Shown one piece after another: positions 42,012 through 54,740 of a stretch of 64,000 nt of DNA. Position 1 is the first letter of the stretch; each line of letters starts with the position of its first letter. The notes below the pieces were generated by a model, which was given only the letters and a program-made list of their open reading frames with translations, did no database searches and was not told the origin of the DNA. A program made the translations under genes and the position numbers. The DNA comes from Gordionus sp. m RMFG-2023 (Eukaryota > Nematomorpha > Gordioida > Chordodea > Parachordodidae), in NCBI RefSeq assembly GCF_954871325.1, contig NC_088777.1, positions 39,595,366 to 39,659,365 on the forward strand. Reading direction: 5' to 3'.

Positions 42012-42117
42012 AACATTGTATACCTTTTTTGGAGAAAAGGGAGGGGGAATGAAGGGGGGGGGTTATTAGCATAAATTGTATTTATGAGAACAAGCAAATT
42101 TGCAAGGGGGGGGGGGG
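42012..42117 (-). repeat. Poly(G)-bearing dispersed repeat (family D), copy 2
   Basis: Inverse of 30966-31055: the AAACATTGTATACC side, G runs at 42054-42062 and 42106-42117, TTATTAGCATAAATT, then GAACAAGCAAATTTGC. Confidence 0.6.
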
Positions 42118-42364
42118 TATCGTCTCCTTGGTTATGCGAGAAGATTTAATGGAGCACTGAGTAAAGACACCCTGGGTTTGAAAATTAAAAATCAACTTTA
42201 TGCTAGATTGATTAAAGAAAATCTAACCACTGTCTGACAATGATGAAGAGGTTTGAGGCACAATTATTTTGATTAAAAGTTAAAACATATTGTAAAAATA
42301 TATATAAAATGCATAAAATATGACATAATGCATTTCATAGTTATAAATATAATTATATTATTAT

Positions 42365-42480
42365 AAATGTATAACCCCTCATCATAGTTTGCACGAATTC
42401 GTTGGCGAAATATTTATTTCCCGCCGTAAATTCGTACTAATTGTTAATGAGTGTTCGCGCCGTGAATTCGCGCCAACTGT
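42365..42480. repeat. Short repeated motif with CGAATTCG cores
   Basis: Three related segments, CACGAATTCGTTGGCG, CGTAAATTCGTACTAA and CGTGAATTCGCGCCAA, each followed by an AT stretch, at spacing of roughly 40-50 bp. GC content is higher than the surroundings. Nature unknown. Confidence 0.45.
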
Positions 42481-43732
42481 AAATACAGGGTAAATAGGAA
42501 TATATTAAATAAAAGATGAAAAAGATTAAATAATATTCGCCATGCAAATCTTTTTCAATATTTTTAATATTAGCCACACTATTCTTTGATTGATTATCGT
42601 TGACTTGTAACAGCCACCTTTTAATATATGGAGAATGATTCTACTACTGAGAGGAGGGCCTTTAAGGTTTATTATAATTAAACTAGAAATATTCTTTATC
42701 ATAAGACTTGCACGTATATATCATAATAGCATTCATAAGGCAAAAGCCACACTCACATTCAACATTTATTTTCATTTATGTTCCCTCATCCCATTTATTG
42801 CTAGATCCACATGAGCTTCCGTCGGAAACAAATTCGTTTAATTTTCTCTCCCCATAACGATTGTGAGGATCTGCAGTTATCTTTTTCTATATATTCCATA
42901 TTAGATAAGATAGCTAAAAAGATTAAACTATAATTTAATATAGTATTTTTCATTAGTATAATTTTTGGAATCAACCCCCATTAACCTATTTTGCATATAA
43001 TTAGTTTTCGCTGATACTAGAGTGACTTCTGTTTTCCTTCAGTTTTGGAAATATTTAATCAATATTCATTTATAAATTATAAAATTTTGAACTACCAGTC
43101 ATATTCTTAAATGATTTTGGAAGATGAATAGTTCTCTTTATTGACTTTTCATCTTTAAGTAAACTGATTATCCTTGCCTGAAGTCTTAAAGAAGGATTAG
43201 AAATTCAAATAGAATATCATGCATAAGGTGAGATCTAATAAGAATTTACTACTTTCTAATCGGGTAAGGAGTCCGTTATTTTGCGCTGTTGTTAGAATTT
43301 GCTAAACTTTTGAATCGCATATAAAGGGCTTCAGTTATATCAAAATGCCTTAACAGTACGAAGATGACCTCATCATACATATAGTATCCTTTTAATCTTC
43401 AGCCACTGAATGCTAAATCGTGATGCTAATTGATTCAACACCTTTTGATTTTTGTTAGAGCCGCTATATAAACTATATTGTGTCAATAAAGACTACAATG
43501 ATTAACGCTTGTAGCACTTTTAATTGCATAGGAACTCTAATTCTAAACGGTGATTTAAACAATGCCAGGGTATGTTCAGTGGATAGATATAGTGTATGAT
43601 ATATTTATTTAAGAACCAATTAAAATAGGGGAGGGTTTGTTATTTTGAATTATAAAATTACATTAATAAAATGCCAATTTGTATAAAATATTTTGTTTAT
43701 TTAAATAAAAAAATATAAATAATATGCTAAAA
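42481..43732. other. Intergenic, no gene seen
   Basis: Less AT-biased than the neighbouring stretches, but no conserved coding segment, RNA gene or terminal repeats were recognised. Confidence 0.35.
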
Positions 43733-44123
43733 TAGTAATCTGCATCGGGCCTGATTTTTCAAGCCCGGCCCGGCCCGAGATTTATTTTAAAATGTTTTGC
43801 CGGCCCGGCCCGAACTCGAATTTTAAAAAAATTTGCCGAAAAAAATTTACCGATTCGCCTTGGCCCGAATTTATTTAAATATAGAAATTAATTTATTAAT
43901 TACTCAAAATAAAAGACATATGTTCAATAAATAAAATAAAATATTTTTATTTTACATAAAAAATTCAATGTAAAATTGATAAATTTAGATATATTTTAAA
44001 AATTTCCAAGGTCCGACCCGAACTGGCCCGATTTTTTTAAAAAATTTTAGGCTCGGCCCGGCCCAAACCCAATTATTTTAAATAAAATTAGGTTCGGGCC
44101 GGGCCTAACTTTTTAGATCTCTA
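43733..44123. mobile_element. GC-rich palindromic hAT-like MITE, 391 bp, perfect 8-bp target duplication
   Basis: Begins TAGTAATCTGCATCGGGCC and ends GGGCCTAACTTTTTAGATC-TCTA. Repeated GGCCCGGCCCGAA blocks lie in both arms, inverted. Exact direct repeats TGCTAAAA flank it at 43725-43732 and 44124-44131. The arms would fold into a strong hairpin. No coding capacity. Confidence 0.85.
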
Positions 44124-44166
44124 TGCTAAAATGCCATTAAAAAGAAAACAATCAATTTTTTTTAAT

Positions 44167-44560
44167 TTCTTGCAGGGGCACGTGAAAACCTTTTTAAAAT
44201 CGGAGGGGTACTGCGTGCTTCCGCGAGCCCTCCCCCACCCGACTACAGCCCTGGCACTATCTGTGGTAAATGAAACTGTCAACGACTTGATTAGAGTGAT
44301 AAAATCTCTGAATATTTAGAGGTTAAAAGGCTCTATGAAGTCAAGGATTAAAAAATGTAATAATATCCTTAACGCGTTAAATAAGAAAGTTAGAGAAATA
44401 GGGGAAAAAATGGAAGGATTTGACATGTGCAAAAAGATAAAACTGGAGATGGCAGTAGAAGAAAAAAGGAACTAAAAATTCACATCAATCTTAAATGAAT
44501 GTCGCAGAGTCTAGAGAAAAAAGAAGACAGAGTATAAATGATAAATTTAAGGGTTTGTGT
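44167..44560 (+). pseudogene. Broken coding remnant of unknown family
   Basis: After a good acceptor-like tract (TTTAATTTCTTGCAG, ending about 44176), the forward frame reads GHVKTFLKSEGYCVLP and then ALALSVVNETVNDLIRVI. Beyond an interruption in the same frame come KCNNILNALNKKVREIG and CKKIKLEMAVEEKRN, both helical and possibly coiled-coil. GC content and codon usage are unlike the surroundings. The frame is interrupted a few times, so it is not an intact gene. I do not recognise the family; a host exon pseudogene or a decayed mobile element protein are both possible. Confidence 0.4.
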
Positions 44561-46074
44561 TATCCATTAGTATTTTGCAAATTTTGATGGGATCCATATT
44601 TTTTAATCATCTTTCAACAAAAAGTTTATTAACTCGCCTCTTCCCTAATAGACATATTTGACAATTTAAGTTAGATATATATTACATCATTTATATATGT
44701 ATATATAACGTTTGTATGTTAAAGTTTTGGTGACTGAACATCTTATCCTTTTTTTAACTTATCATAGCGATTATTTTATAAGAACTATCATTCAGCACAT
44801 ATAATGACCGCCGACAAAGGATTCAAATATATTATTGATTTTGAATTATTATTTTATATATATTTGAGGTTTATATATTCATTTTTATTTTATTACTTTT
44901 ATTTTTTTTTTAAAAATGAAGCTAAACAAAACAAATTTCGGTAAAAATCTCTTTTTTTATAAAAAATATATCTAGCTACGGTTTATATTGTTGAAAATAT
45001 TCAATCAACTTTTCACATATATTTATTAATTTTTTTTAGTTAAAGTTAATATATTATTAAATTTAAATATGAAACAATTTAGTTCCATGTTTTTTAAGGT
45101 ATATAATTGTACGCGAGAATCCTTTCAAACTTATTGCTCCTATAAAAATTTATTTTAACTAAATCAAAATATATTTAAATTCCAAAACTAGTTCCTTAAA
45201 ATAATAATAACATCTCTTACTTTAATTACGTCCAATTAGTGTTGTTAAAACTTTGGCCCTAAAAAATTGGTCATAATCATCAAGTTGATAGAATTTAATT
45301 TTTTAGACTAAATGATTAGCTAGGGCGTGTTAGAGATGTAAAGAACTTTTATAATTTAGATTTTTTACTTCTCAATACAATTTATAAATTGTTTCAATTA
45401 CATAATAATTTTGAGGCTTTTATCTTATGGGCAGATCTTAAAATAGACCTTTTTTGATGATGTAATTATTAGGCTTTACTGATATTTTTTTGTGACGATG
45501 CACTAACTTCAGCTAATTCCTATCCCCAAAATCTATCAATTAATTATCTACGTTCATACAATACTTTTACAATAGTTTACATTTTTGGCAAGTTCCCTGT
45601 GGAATTTTTGAACATGTTAATCATTTATATTCTTTAAAATATTTTATTATATTGCGAAATATGGCCTTAAAGTTTTTTAAAATGAAAAACAAAAGGGGTG
45701 CACCCATATAAATTTTTGAAAAGAGCTTTCTGTTTGCCGGCCCATAAAATAATTTTGTGCAAATTGCACAGCCCTACTCATGATAATTTTTTATCAAAAA
45801 GAAACATAAATTGCCTAATTCATTTTTTAAATTATGGGAAAAATATTTTGTACAAGTTGTCAGGCCAAAAATTCACTTTCAAACTTTAGTCTCTGGGTTA
45901 ATCTTAACCCTGGGGATAGCTAAAGATTATATATTAGATATTTTAAAGTCGAATCTATATATGATATTAAGCAAGCCAATTAATAAGTAGAATCTACTAC
46001 ACATTCAAGAAGTTGACATAAATTTTTAAAATGAAATATTACATATTGATTTATTATTTAATATTATTTAGGTT
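44561..46074. other. Intergenic; family E repeat and AT-rich DNA
   Basis: The segment 45735-45880 is the second copy of repeat family E (see 20920-21300). Near 45238 there is TTAGTGTTGTTAAAACTTTG, which looks like a lone terminus of MITE family A. Otherwise no recognised feature. Confidence 0.45.
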
Positions 46075-46082
46075 ATTTGTAT

Positions 46083-46304
46083 CTCGTTTAGTTAAATGGC
46101 TAGATTTTAACCGATTTTTAAAAACGGCTAACTCAATATATTAACCAGAAAAATATCACGTAAGATTGAAGATTTTTGGTCATAGATGGCACAAAGGTTT
46201 AGACATTTATTAGCAAAATCTCGAAACTTAGACAATATTTTTCTGGTGATATTGAGTTAGCCATTTTTAAAAATCGGGTCAAATCTAGCTTCTTAACCAA
46301 CACT
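46083..46304. mobile_element. hAT-like MITE family A, 222 bp, perfect 8-bp target duplication
   Basis: The left arm has GGCTAGATTTTAACCGATTT then AAAACGGCTAACTCAATAT; the right arm is its inverse, ending ...CCAACACT. Direct repeats ATTTGTAT are at 46075-46082 and 46305-46312. The interior has AGCAAAATCTCGAAACTTAG, shared with other copies. Confidence 0.85.
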
Positions 46305-46312
46305 ATTTGTAT

Positions 46313-47207
46313 AGTTTCTCTTTTCCATATTAGAGAATGTTGTATCTTAGAAAGATATGTCGAATCAATGTAACCAGAACTGAACATCACAGAAATTGAA
46401 ACCAATCAATTATTACCTACTTTTTATTCACTAAAAAACATTCAAATTATTAGTTTCTAATCTCTTTAAACATGGGCTTTTAAGTAGTAATAACTATTCA
46501 AAGAATTAAAATAGTTGAAAGATTTAAGCCAGTATATCTAAAATAAAGAAACATTTCGTATAAATTATAATATTTATATAAAATTGTTATTTGGAAACAG
46601 TATACATAATTTAAAATGATAATAATAAATAAAATGATTATATTTAAAATTTTATTCTAAATCAATATAAGTTAGTATAAATTAAATTTTTGAATGGATT
46701 CTCAGCGAATTCATCATTAATTTTAACATTTCTCCAGTTTTTTTAAAGAATTTTTATAATATAAATTGGCATACTAATCCCCCCCCCCCCCTTATAATAA
46801 AATTTAATGAAATTCCATTATGCAAAGACATTCTAGCAGTGACATAGACAGGAGGGAGGGGGAGGTTTAAACAATCAAACTATGTTAATAAATGAATTTT
46901 TTTGCTGAAATTAATAGCACATACAATAAAATCATAAGAATATCTGTTATAGAGATAAAATATTTTTATCAAACATTTTTATCACAATTATCTATATAAT
47001 CGAATTTCACTCTCTAAACTTTAATATTTTTCAAATAAAGCCTAGTGTTCTAACGTACTCCCTGTTCAGCCCCGGTGATTATTTTTTTCAACAAGCCCCA
47101 ACTTTATAGTTAGTCTAATCATCTCTGAGACTTCCTAAACCATTGAATTTCCTGTAGCAAACTGGCATTAATTTTCAGAAATAAATTAGAACCGCATTTA
47201 ATAGTGA
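46313..47207. other. Intergenic, no gene; 13-C run
   Basis: AT-rich with a run of 13 C at 46779-46791 and a G-rich patch at 46850-46865. No coding similarity. Confidence 0.4.
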
Positions 47208-47760
47208 ATGATAATGATAGCTCGAAAGTTATTTAAATCAAATGTTATTAAAAAACTTGCGTTACAATTTTCTGTTTGCAATCTGCAATATAATTATTTT
47301 GATTTGTTTATTATTTCAAAAATTATCTGGGCGTTGGCTTCTCTTCTAGACCCAATTCGAAAATTAAAAATTGTGTCAAAATATATAATTGAGCAAAATT
47401 GCAAATCGTCAGAATTTATTATTAAATATCTTAAAAACCCTGATTATGATGATATTAGATTAGTAAATATAGAGATTGAAACAAAAGGAAATATCGAAAA
47501 CAAATTATTTGAGAAGATTATCAAATATACAACAGACACTAACTATGATTCTATTTTAAGTGACCTAGAACAAGAATGCCATATTCTTTTCGGAAACGTA
47601 ATTCACAGGATATAAATGTTCTAAATTTTGGGATAGAAATGATCAACCTTTATAACCTTTCTACGTTAGTCTAAAAAATTTTGTTCTGACAAATAGCGCA
47701 TCTAGTGAAAGAGTTTTCTCTGGTGATCATCCTTATGTCGATCAAATTTAAATAAAATAA
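47208..47760 (+). pseudogene. hAT transposase C-terminal fragment
   Basis: An open frame at 47208-47615 carries IWALASLLDPIRKLKIVSKY, the LDPR-type block of hAT transposases, and later DLEQECHILFG. Slightly downstream in another frame, NSASSERVFSG (about 47691-47722) is the conserved dimerisation motif. The SDLEQE block is shared with the fossil at 8876-10300, so both probably derive from one family. The N-terminal half is absent. Confidence 0.75.
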
Positions 47761-49541
47761 TTATTATACATGATATTGATAACTTTAAAATTACAAAATT
47801 GATTGATTTTTTAATTAGTTTTCTTCAAAGATTTTTTAATTAGTTTTCTTCAAAGATCTATACAGATTATTATAAAAATTTGTGTCCCGCTCTACAATTA
47901 GATTCTTAAACTCAAGCCGGCCGCCAAAAGTTTAATCGACGCACAGGTCTACTCATAACTTCCTCAATCTTTAATATCTTTACTTAGAAGATATAATATA
48001 TTAAATTAATCTTTTTTTGCAAATTTAAGTTAGAACTACATATTTTTCCTAATTTTAGGTATCATTCTCTGCTTTATATATTATAGAATATAATTACCTT
48101 TTTTTGCTCATTTTAAAAAATTAAAAAGGTGAGTACCCTGAATTTGAAAAAGCAAGCGAGTCCACCGCTCTAATATATAAAAATCTTAAAATTATTCATA
48201 ATAAAAATAAATTCAAATTTAGAGTTAATACTGAAAATGAATCTGCATGACCTTTTATGCAAATTTTACATTTCTCATGTTAAAATTTATAAATTAAAGG
48301 GGTATAAAATTAAATTAAAAAAGTATAAAAACTATCATCCATTTTTTAAATGTTTGGTTTATCTTTGACATTTTTTAAGATTTATATTTCCTAATATAAA
48401 AACAATTTTGTTTCTATTTTCATAGATTGTATATATTCAAAAATATTATTTTTATGATAGTTAAATGAATAGCGTTTTGTAATAATGTATATAAATGATA
48501 ATTTCTGACAAATAAGTGCGATAAAAAGAATATTATAAAATATTAATAAAATGAATTATATAACGACATTCGACATTATCTTATATAGTATTATAAATAT
48601 TATATATATATACCTATTCTTTTAATTTATTTACTTAAAATATTCTTAAAACTTATATAGATTTTAAAAGATTCAATCCGGAAGTTTTAGTAACATTTAA
48701 TGACAAAAAAAATGTAAAATATATTTTAAATAAAAATAAAAATAAAAAGGTAGAATGAAATACTAACATATAATTGACAAAAAAAAGATAAAATACAAAT
48801 ATTTAAACTAATAAAAATAATATATTATAATGTAACTTATTCATTTGCCTTTTTATGATTTAGCTATGCATAGTATTTTAATGTCATTCAAAATGATTTT
48901 ATTTACCATTTTTTTTTTACTAAACTAAATATTGTGACATTTAAAAATATTTTATAAAATTAAGTTTTATATTTAAAAATATATATTATATAACCATATT
49001 ATAATTATAATTAAAATTTAAAAAATAGGTAAGATTACTCTTATTATTTAACAATGCTTTTTTATTATTTAAAAACACTTTTATATAATTGACTTTAAAA
49101 ATCGGAAATCAGAAACGTTGTTTTTTTAGCGAAAAAAGAGGAATGCCGCTAATTTATTTGTCTTAACGAAAAAATTTATTTGTTAAACTTTGAGACTATA
49201 ATTAATATTACGACAAAAGATTATTGTGTAAAGACAAAACCGGAAAATGTACTTATGCAAACAATGTTTATTATAAAATTATGTTATTATGAGCAATATA
49301 TATTTAAATATAATATTGATGTAAAAGTCAACAACTTGTATAATAAAAAGTAAAAAGAATTGGCTATACAATTAACCGTGTTTTTGTCTGGTATATTAAT
49401 AGGTATGAATCCTTTTTATTTACTAATTACTCCTATGTAGAAATTTACAAGAATTTTTTGCAAATAAATATTCTATTTAGTAAACGTCAATTAAAAATAA
49501 ATCTCATTCTTTGGGGGCAATTTTATTAAAATAAATGTAAT
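47761..49541. other. Intergenic, very AT-rich, no gene seen
   Basis: A direct duplication of about 28 bp (TTTTTTAATTAGTTTTCTTC) is present at 47804-47857. Otherwise low-complexity AT-rich DNA. Confidence 0.4.
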
Positions 49542-49550
49542 ATCTTAAGA

Positions 49551-49742
49551 AGTGTTGTTAAACGGTTCGATTGGCTGATTTTTAAAAACAGCTAACTCAA
49601 TATTTCAACCAGAAAAAAATGATCTAAACCTCGAGATTTTGCAAATAGATCTTTTGTGTCATCTATCAGTAAAATCTTCCGCCTTGCGTAATATTTTTCT
49701 GGATAAAATATAAGTTAGTAATCGAGCATTTTTATAACACTA
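49551..49742. mobile_element. hAT-like MITE family A, ~192 bp, with target duplication
   Basis: Begins AGTGTTGTTAAACGGTTCG and has GCTGATTTTTAAAAACAGC-TAACTCAATAT; the inverse arm ends ...TTTTTATAACACTA. Direct repeats ATCTTAAGA are at 49542-49550 and 49743-49751. Confidence 0.8.
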
Positions 49743-49751
49743 ATCTTAAGA

Positions 49752-51338
49752 TTAAATATGAAACACTAAACCATATCTAAATCTAGTTATATAAATATAC
49801 TATTAAATTAGTAACATAACAACATGGACCCCATTCTTTCACAAGAAAATTTTTCGCTGTGATTTTAAAATAAGCTATGCATTTAAAATGATTCCAGAAA
49901 CAATTTATCTGCAAAAAAAAATCCTCATTTTTAAAATTTTTATAATATTTTTAAAAAATAATAATTTTTTCAATAGAAATTTCAGCATGATTCATTGTCC
50001 TTATTTATTGATTATATTAATTTCCTTTTATTTTATAAGGATAATTTTTGTGTGTGTCAAACGATTTTGGTTAAAGTATTAGAAGTTCAATGATAAAAAT
50101 GAAATATAAGTTTTAATTATCAAAACAATATAAAACTCATTGAAAAACATTGTTATATTATAAATAGTAAAAGTGGCAATCCGGAGCGAAATATAATTTC
50201 TAATTTATGTTCATCTTTTGAAAAAATGTTTCTGGTTTTAATTTTTGCTGCAATAAATAAACTTTAACCATAAATTATAAAAATTTACCAATTAGTAATT
50301 TTTAATTGTAGCAAGATATATTTATATTAATGATTTTAAATTTTATATACAGGTTCCTTAAAGTAGCTATAAAATGTAAGTTATTAATGTTATTTTGTTT
50401 CTAACTCAACTAGAATAAAACAATACGATTTATATAATAGATATCAACTTTTAAACGGCTATGGGTAAAATGGTTAAAATATTTCGTGTAATAAACGTTG
50501 TAAAAAGAAAGGAATTGTTAAAATATTAACTTCTACTCTATACAAAAGAAATTAATGAGCCAAAAGGAACATTTAAAATAATTTCATGTTGTTAAGCGCA
50601 ATAAAAAATTTAAAAATAGCCCAATAATTGTACCCAAAATAGGCCTATTTCAAATGTGCAAATTTTGATAATATCTTTACATGTCTTTGTTGTATTGATT
50701 AGCTTGTATAAATAATTAATAAATTTCAAAATTTTAGTATTTTATTCAATAAAATAAATAATTATGTCCAATTTTATTTTAACCACTTTTCCCTGATGCT
50801 TAGAGGCAAAAATACCATATTTCACATAAAAAATCAGTTTCTAAAGTATTGAAGGCAGAGATCCATACTTTTATTTTGCTGTTGGTAAGTGATTGTTCTA
50901 TACATTGATTTTTGATTTGTTCTGTGCTTTTGTTTTTAATATTTTTGGCAAAAATTAAAATATTACCCCGGTCTCCCTATTAATAATAATTTTAAGTCAA
51001 TAATGATTTAAGACAATTTTAAGAAATATTGTTTAATTTGAAGCAGGATAATGTCATTTTCATTTATTTTATTGGAAGGGATATTTTTTATTTTATAACG
51101 TTGGCATTGGCAAATCAAATGATAGCTTACTGCCTCCTATTCCTATTTTATTTACCTATTTCTAGAACAACACAATAATAATGGGTTTTGCAACAATAAA
51201 AATAAAATAGGAAGTATATTAATATATATTTAAAATTTTTCAATAACAAAATAATTTAAAATATAAATAAATCATTTTTCCTCTTGACATTAAAATAAAT
51301 AAAAAATATAATGTTATTAAAAACATTCGGATGATCGA
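49752..51338. other. Intergenic 3' flank of the RhoGEF gene
   Basis: AT-rich. The small open stretch 49888-50082 is Phe/Ile-rich and composition-driven. No feature recognised. Confidence 0.4.
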
Positions 51339-54300
51339 TCATATGAAGGAATGATAATGGTTATCGAACTGTAAAGGCTTCCAAATGGGTGATTGCGAAC
51401 GTGTTATAGCATTTGGCAAATTGTTAACGGAGGAAATGGTTAAATTATTCATCATAGCAATAGATGGGTCAATTTTGGCATTGCTAAAGTTATTGCAGGA
51501 ATAAGATTTTGATATGTCCACCATGGTCGATGTCACAGTGATAGATGTTTCCGTGTTCGGTAATATCGATAAAACTGATATGGAAGAATACGATAGGGAC
51601 GCGCCACGACTCGCCGATTTGTTTATAGTAGAAGAATAATCAAGGGATTTTATCGTGCGGTCATGGTTGGTGAAAGAAGAAGTTGAATTGCGATTTAAAA
51701 AATTGTACGTGACGGAACTTCCTTCTTGCATAGAAACGTTGTTGAGATCATTAGGTTTCGGGGTCTGAAAGGAAATTCCCCTTTCTATAGGGTGAGGAGT
51801 GGTGAATTTCTGTAGATCGTTATTAAATTTATCATAATATAATTTTAATTTGAGGATATCATCGCAACTTTTAGAGCCCGATAAATTGTGAGACTTTATT
51901 TGGCGAATAGTATCTAAAAATCTCTGTCTCAGTTGTTTTGATCTATTAATGTTAAAAGGATTAATATTAAAAAAACTAAATAATTTTAATCTATGATATT
52001 TACCTAGTGGATAATCGAAGATTTTTATCAAACCCATGTGCATCTTTAATAACATTTTCTCCCTCGCTATAATGTAAATCCCAAAAATATAGAGCTTCAT
52101 ATTCACTGGCCAAAGTTGCCAATTTTAATATACGGTTTGATGGGATCAAAATTTTATGAGTTATGCATTCTTCGGGTAAAGATATTTTCTTATAAATATT
52201 TGCCTACACAAATTGAATAAAATAATAGGGATATACTTTTTATAATATTGTAAAATTAATATAATTTACATTTTGCTGCTTTATTTCCCTAAATTTTATC
52301 GGATCGATGGATAACAAAATAATAGCGGTTTTGAATATAAATAGTATGCAAGGTAATACCGAATACGATTTTTTGCTGGATCCTAACTCACCGGGTATAT
52401 TAAACCAATCCACGTGATCACACAATAAGAGATCTCCTATTGAGAGATTAATAGATGATTTGGAATCCCTGAGATTGTATTTCAATTTATTGTCCTTGTC
52501 ATCGCTGTCATTTCCGGAAATGTTTGTTTTTGGCTTAGATCTGATGATAACATAATCCTGAACTAATTTATTAAATATGTTTCCAAATTCATTCTGAATC
52601 CTTTGCATACCGTTGATATGTTCCATGATCAATTCGATTGTCTTGATAGAACAATTCAATTTTTTCTGATCTACACTATTTTCTTTGGAGTGGGTCAATA
52701 GTTGTTTAATGATTATAGGGTATTCTGGCATCCTATTTAGAACGCTCGATAAGAAATATTCGAAATACACATGCTGATTGTAAGTTTTCATTCTATTGAT
52801 GTCCTCATCTTTCGTCACAATTCCTGCAGCTTCATTCGATTTTAATATTTTTTGAGCTTTGTAATAACAAGAATATAGGGTACTATAGAGTTTGAAATAA
52901 GGTGAACACCGGATTAATGTTTCTGCAACAGCTGATAACATAGCCTATAAAATAATTATATAAAAATTATATTGTTACCAATCAATAATTATGATATAAC
53001 ATCCTAGGTCCAAAACTGATTATTTTAACCACTTTTAGTAGATGTACTATATTATTGCATGGGAAAGGTAAAATACTAAAAAAAATAATTGGGCTTTGAA
53101 CGTTAGGATTACGGTCCATCTCAAGGAAATTTTTGTTATAAAATTTTTATTCGTCTATTTGCAATTACATGATCTGTCAAACTTGATAGATTATTAATAA
53201 AATTGATTAAATTTTATTAAAAACCATTTTAATATATTCCTAACCCTAACCCATGTTTCCCAAACTTTTAATTACCCTAACTCACGTCTCTCTAATCTTT
53301 AATCCCACTCCTAACTTCAGATACTTATTTAATTTTAAATATATCTCATCCAAATTAAAAAATTTCCTTCAGTTAAACATTCTTTTATATGAGTTATTAA
53401 CGAACGTAAGGGAATATTATCTGAATTATATTACTTCGTTTATTGAATAAGGTGACGCTGTTTCCTCTGTAATTTGGGATATTTCGACTATATTTTTGAT
53501 AAGGCTTTCCTGGAACATTATAATCTCTTCGACAGTTTTAATCAAATTTAATATATCCTCGTTGTTTAAAAAGTGATTTCTAATGGGAGCTATATAGTTT
53601 TCTTTTATAAAATTGATGTTAGTTATATAAGCCTTTTCGCTTTTCACAAAATCGGATAGCAAGAATAAAAAATTTTGTAATGGTATATTCGTATCAATAT
53701 TTGACGATGATGTTTTTATATTAAGTTTAGTATTTTCCATTTTATGTTCGCAATTTTCCTTTTTGGTAACATACTGCGTTTGTTGTTTACTGATAATGTC
53801 ATTACCTTTCGATTATGCATTAATATTATATATAAAAATATAAAATCAACGACCATAATTCAATTGGTTAATGAAAATAACTGACCCGGTTTATATCGTA
53901 ACATAAGTAGGTAGGACCATTTGTCAAAAAAAGTTACCAGCTGGATAAAAACTGGCTTTAAAAATTTAATCGGATCGATTAGTTTTGAACGGTCAGCGGT
54001 ATAATCTAAACCGGATCCTTCATCTTAATGCAATTGATATGTGTAAAGATAAACTTGAGGATGATGTTATGGCTTCCCATATTTTTACTTGGTTAGTGAC
54101 TCTATTGCTTGCAATGTCTTTCGTTCTTTCTTCTTCTCCTTCCACATCTTTGTCGTAGAAAACGGAATGTGAATTTAATTTTTGTAAGGAAGACCTTTTG
54201 TTTAATCTTTGAGCCGATTTTTCGTTTATTTTTTCTTTCAAATCCTTTAAAAAATTCTTTTCTCCGTCCCTTTTGGGCGGTTCAATTTGGCAAGACCTTA

Positions 54301-54411
54301 TTAGCAGCAAAACCTTTGAGCTTTGTTGCAAAAAATTTTCGACAAACATCATATCGAGATCGGCCACGCTTTTCTTATTGATAGACAAAATTTCATCACC
54401 ATTTGATAAAC
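51339..54411 (-). CDS. TIAM/Still-life-like Rho-family guanine nucleotide exchange factor (PDZ-DH-PH, 3' part)
   Basis: Exons on the minus strand: 54411-54089 (PDZ end plus linker; donor inferred), about 53808-53435 (start of DH; acceptor uncertain), 52944-52270, 52203-52004, 51942-51339. The last three junctions are phase-consistent. GLSNGDEILSINKKSVADLD is the second half of a PDZ domain. LLSDFVKSEKAYITNINFI is DH region 1, and FLSSVLNRMPEYPIIIKQLL is DH region 3. SIGDLLLCDHVDWFNIPGEL then ILFIFKTAIILL opens the PH domain, and SKQLRQRFLDTIRQIK is its closing helix. Order and spacing match TIAM1/TIAM2/Still life, membrane-associated exchange factors for Rac. The ~180-residue tail is Ser/Thr/Asn-rich. 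The PDZ first half and all N-terminal domains are missing; they must lie upstream (higher coordinates), probably beyond the inserted retroelement or outside the window. Confidence 0.88.
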
Positions 54412-54595
54412 CTAAATAAAATGGCAAAGATCTGCATATTATTATTTGAATATATTCTATTATTATATTCTTATAATTTAGGTGTGTTCAAAAACATATT
54501 AATATTACATTTAAGAGGTAGATAAGAGCACTTTTGCCCCTTATCATTAACGTCCCTGTTATAAATAAAATAACGTAAAAACATATGGTATAGCA

Positions 54596-54740
54596 CAGGG
54601 TTGGCAGTATCAAAAATACTTGTATCTTAAATACAAAATACTTTTGTATCTGGTATCTTTTGGGGCATTTTAAAAAGTATCATGTATATTATATTAAATA
54701 CTTTTTAAAAAATGAGTTTTTGTATCTTTAACTATTTAAT
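54596..54740. mobile_element. MITE fragment with CAGGGTTGGC terminus
   Basis: CAGGGTTGGCAGTATCAAAA followed by alternating GTATCTT/AAATACTTT words. The terminus and the GTATC/AAGTATT body match a widespread style of hAT-like MITE. The opposite end is not seen nearby. A similar GTATC-rich stretch ending in TTGTCCATCCC is at 63285-63390. Confidence 0.5.

Noticed and set aside
53250-53320. CCCTAA-like words (TAACCCTAACCCATG) as an interstitial telomere
   Set aside because: Only two adjacent matches within the RhoGEF intron; no array.
54109-54381. Forward ORF opposite the PDZ exon
   Set aside because: Antisense shadow of a conserved PDZ-coding exon; Phe/Leu/Ser-rich composition and no family similarity.
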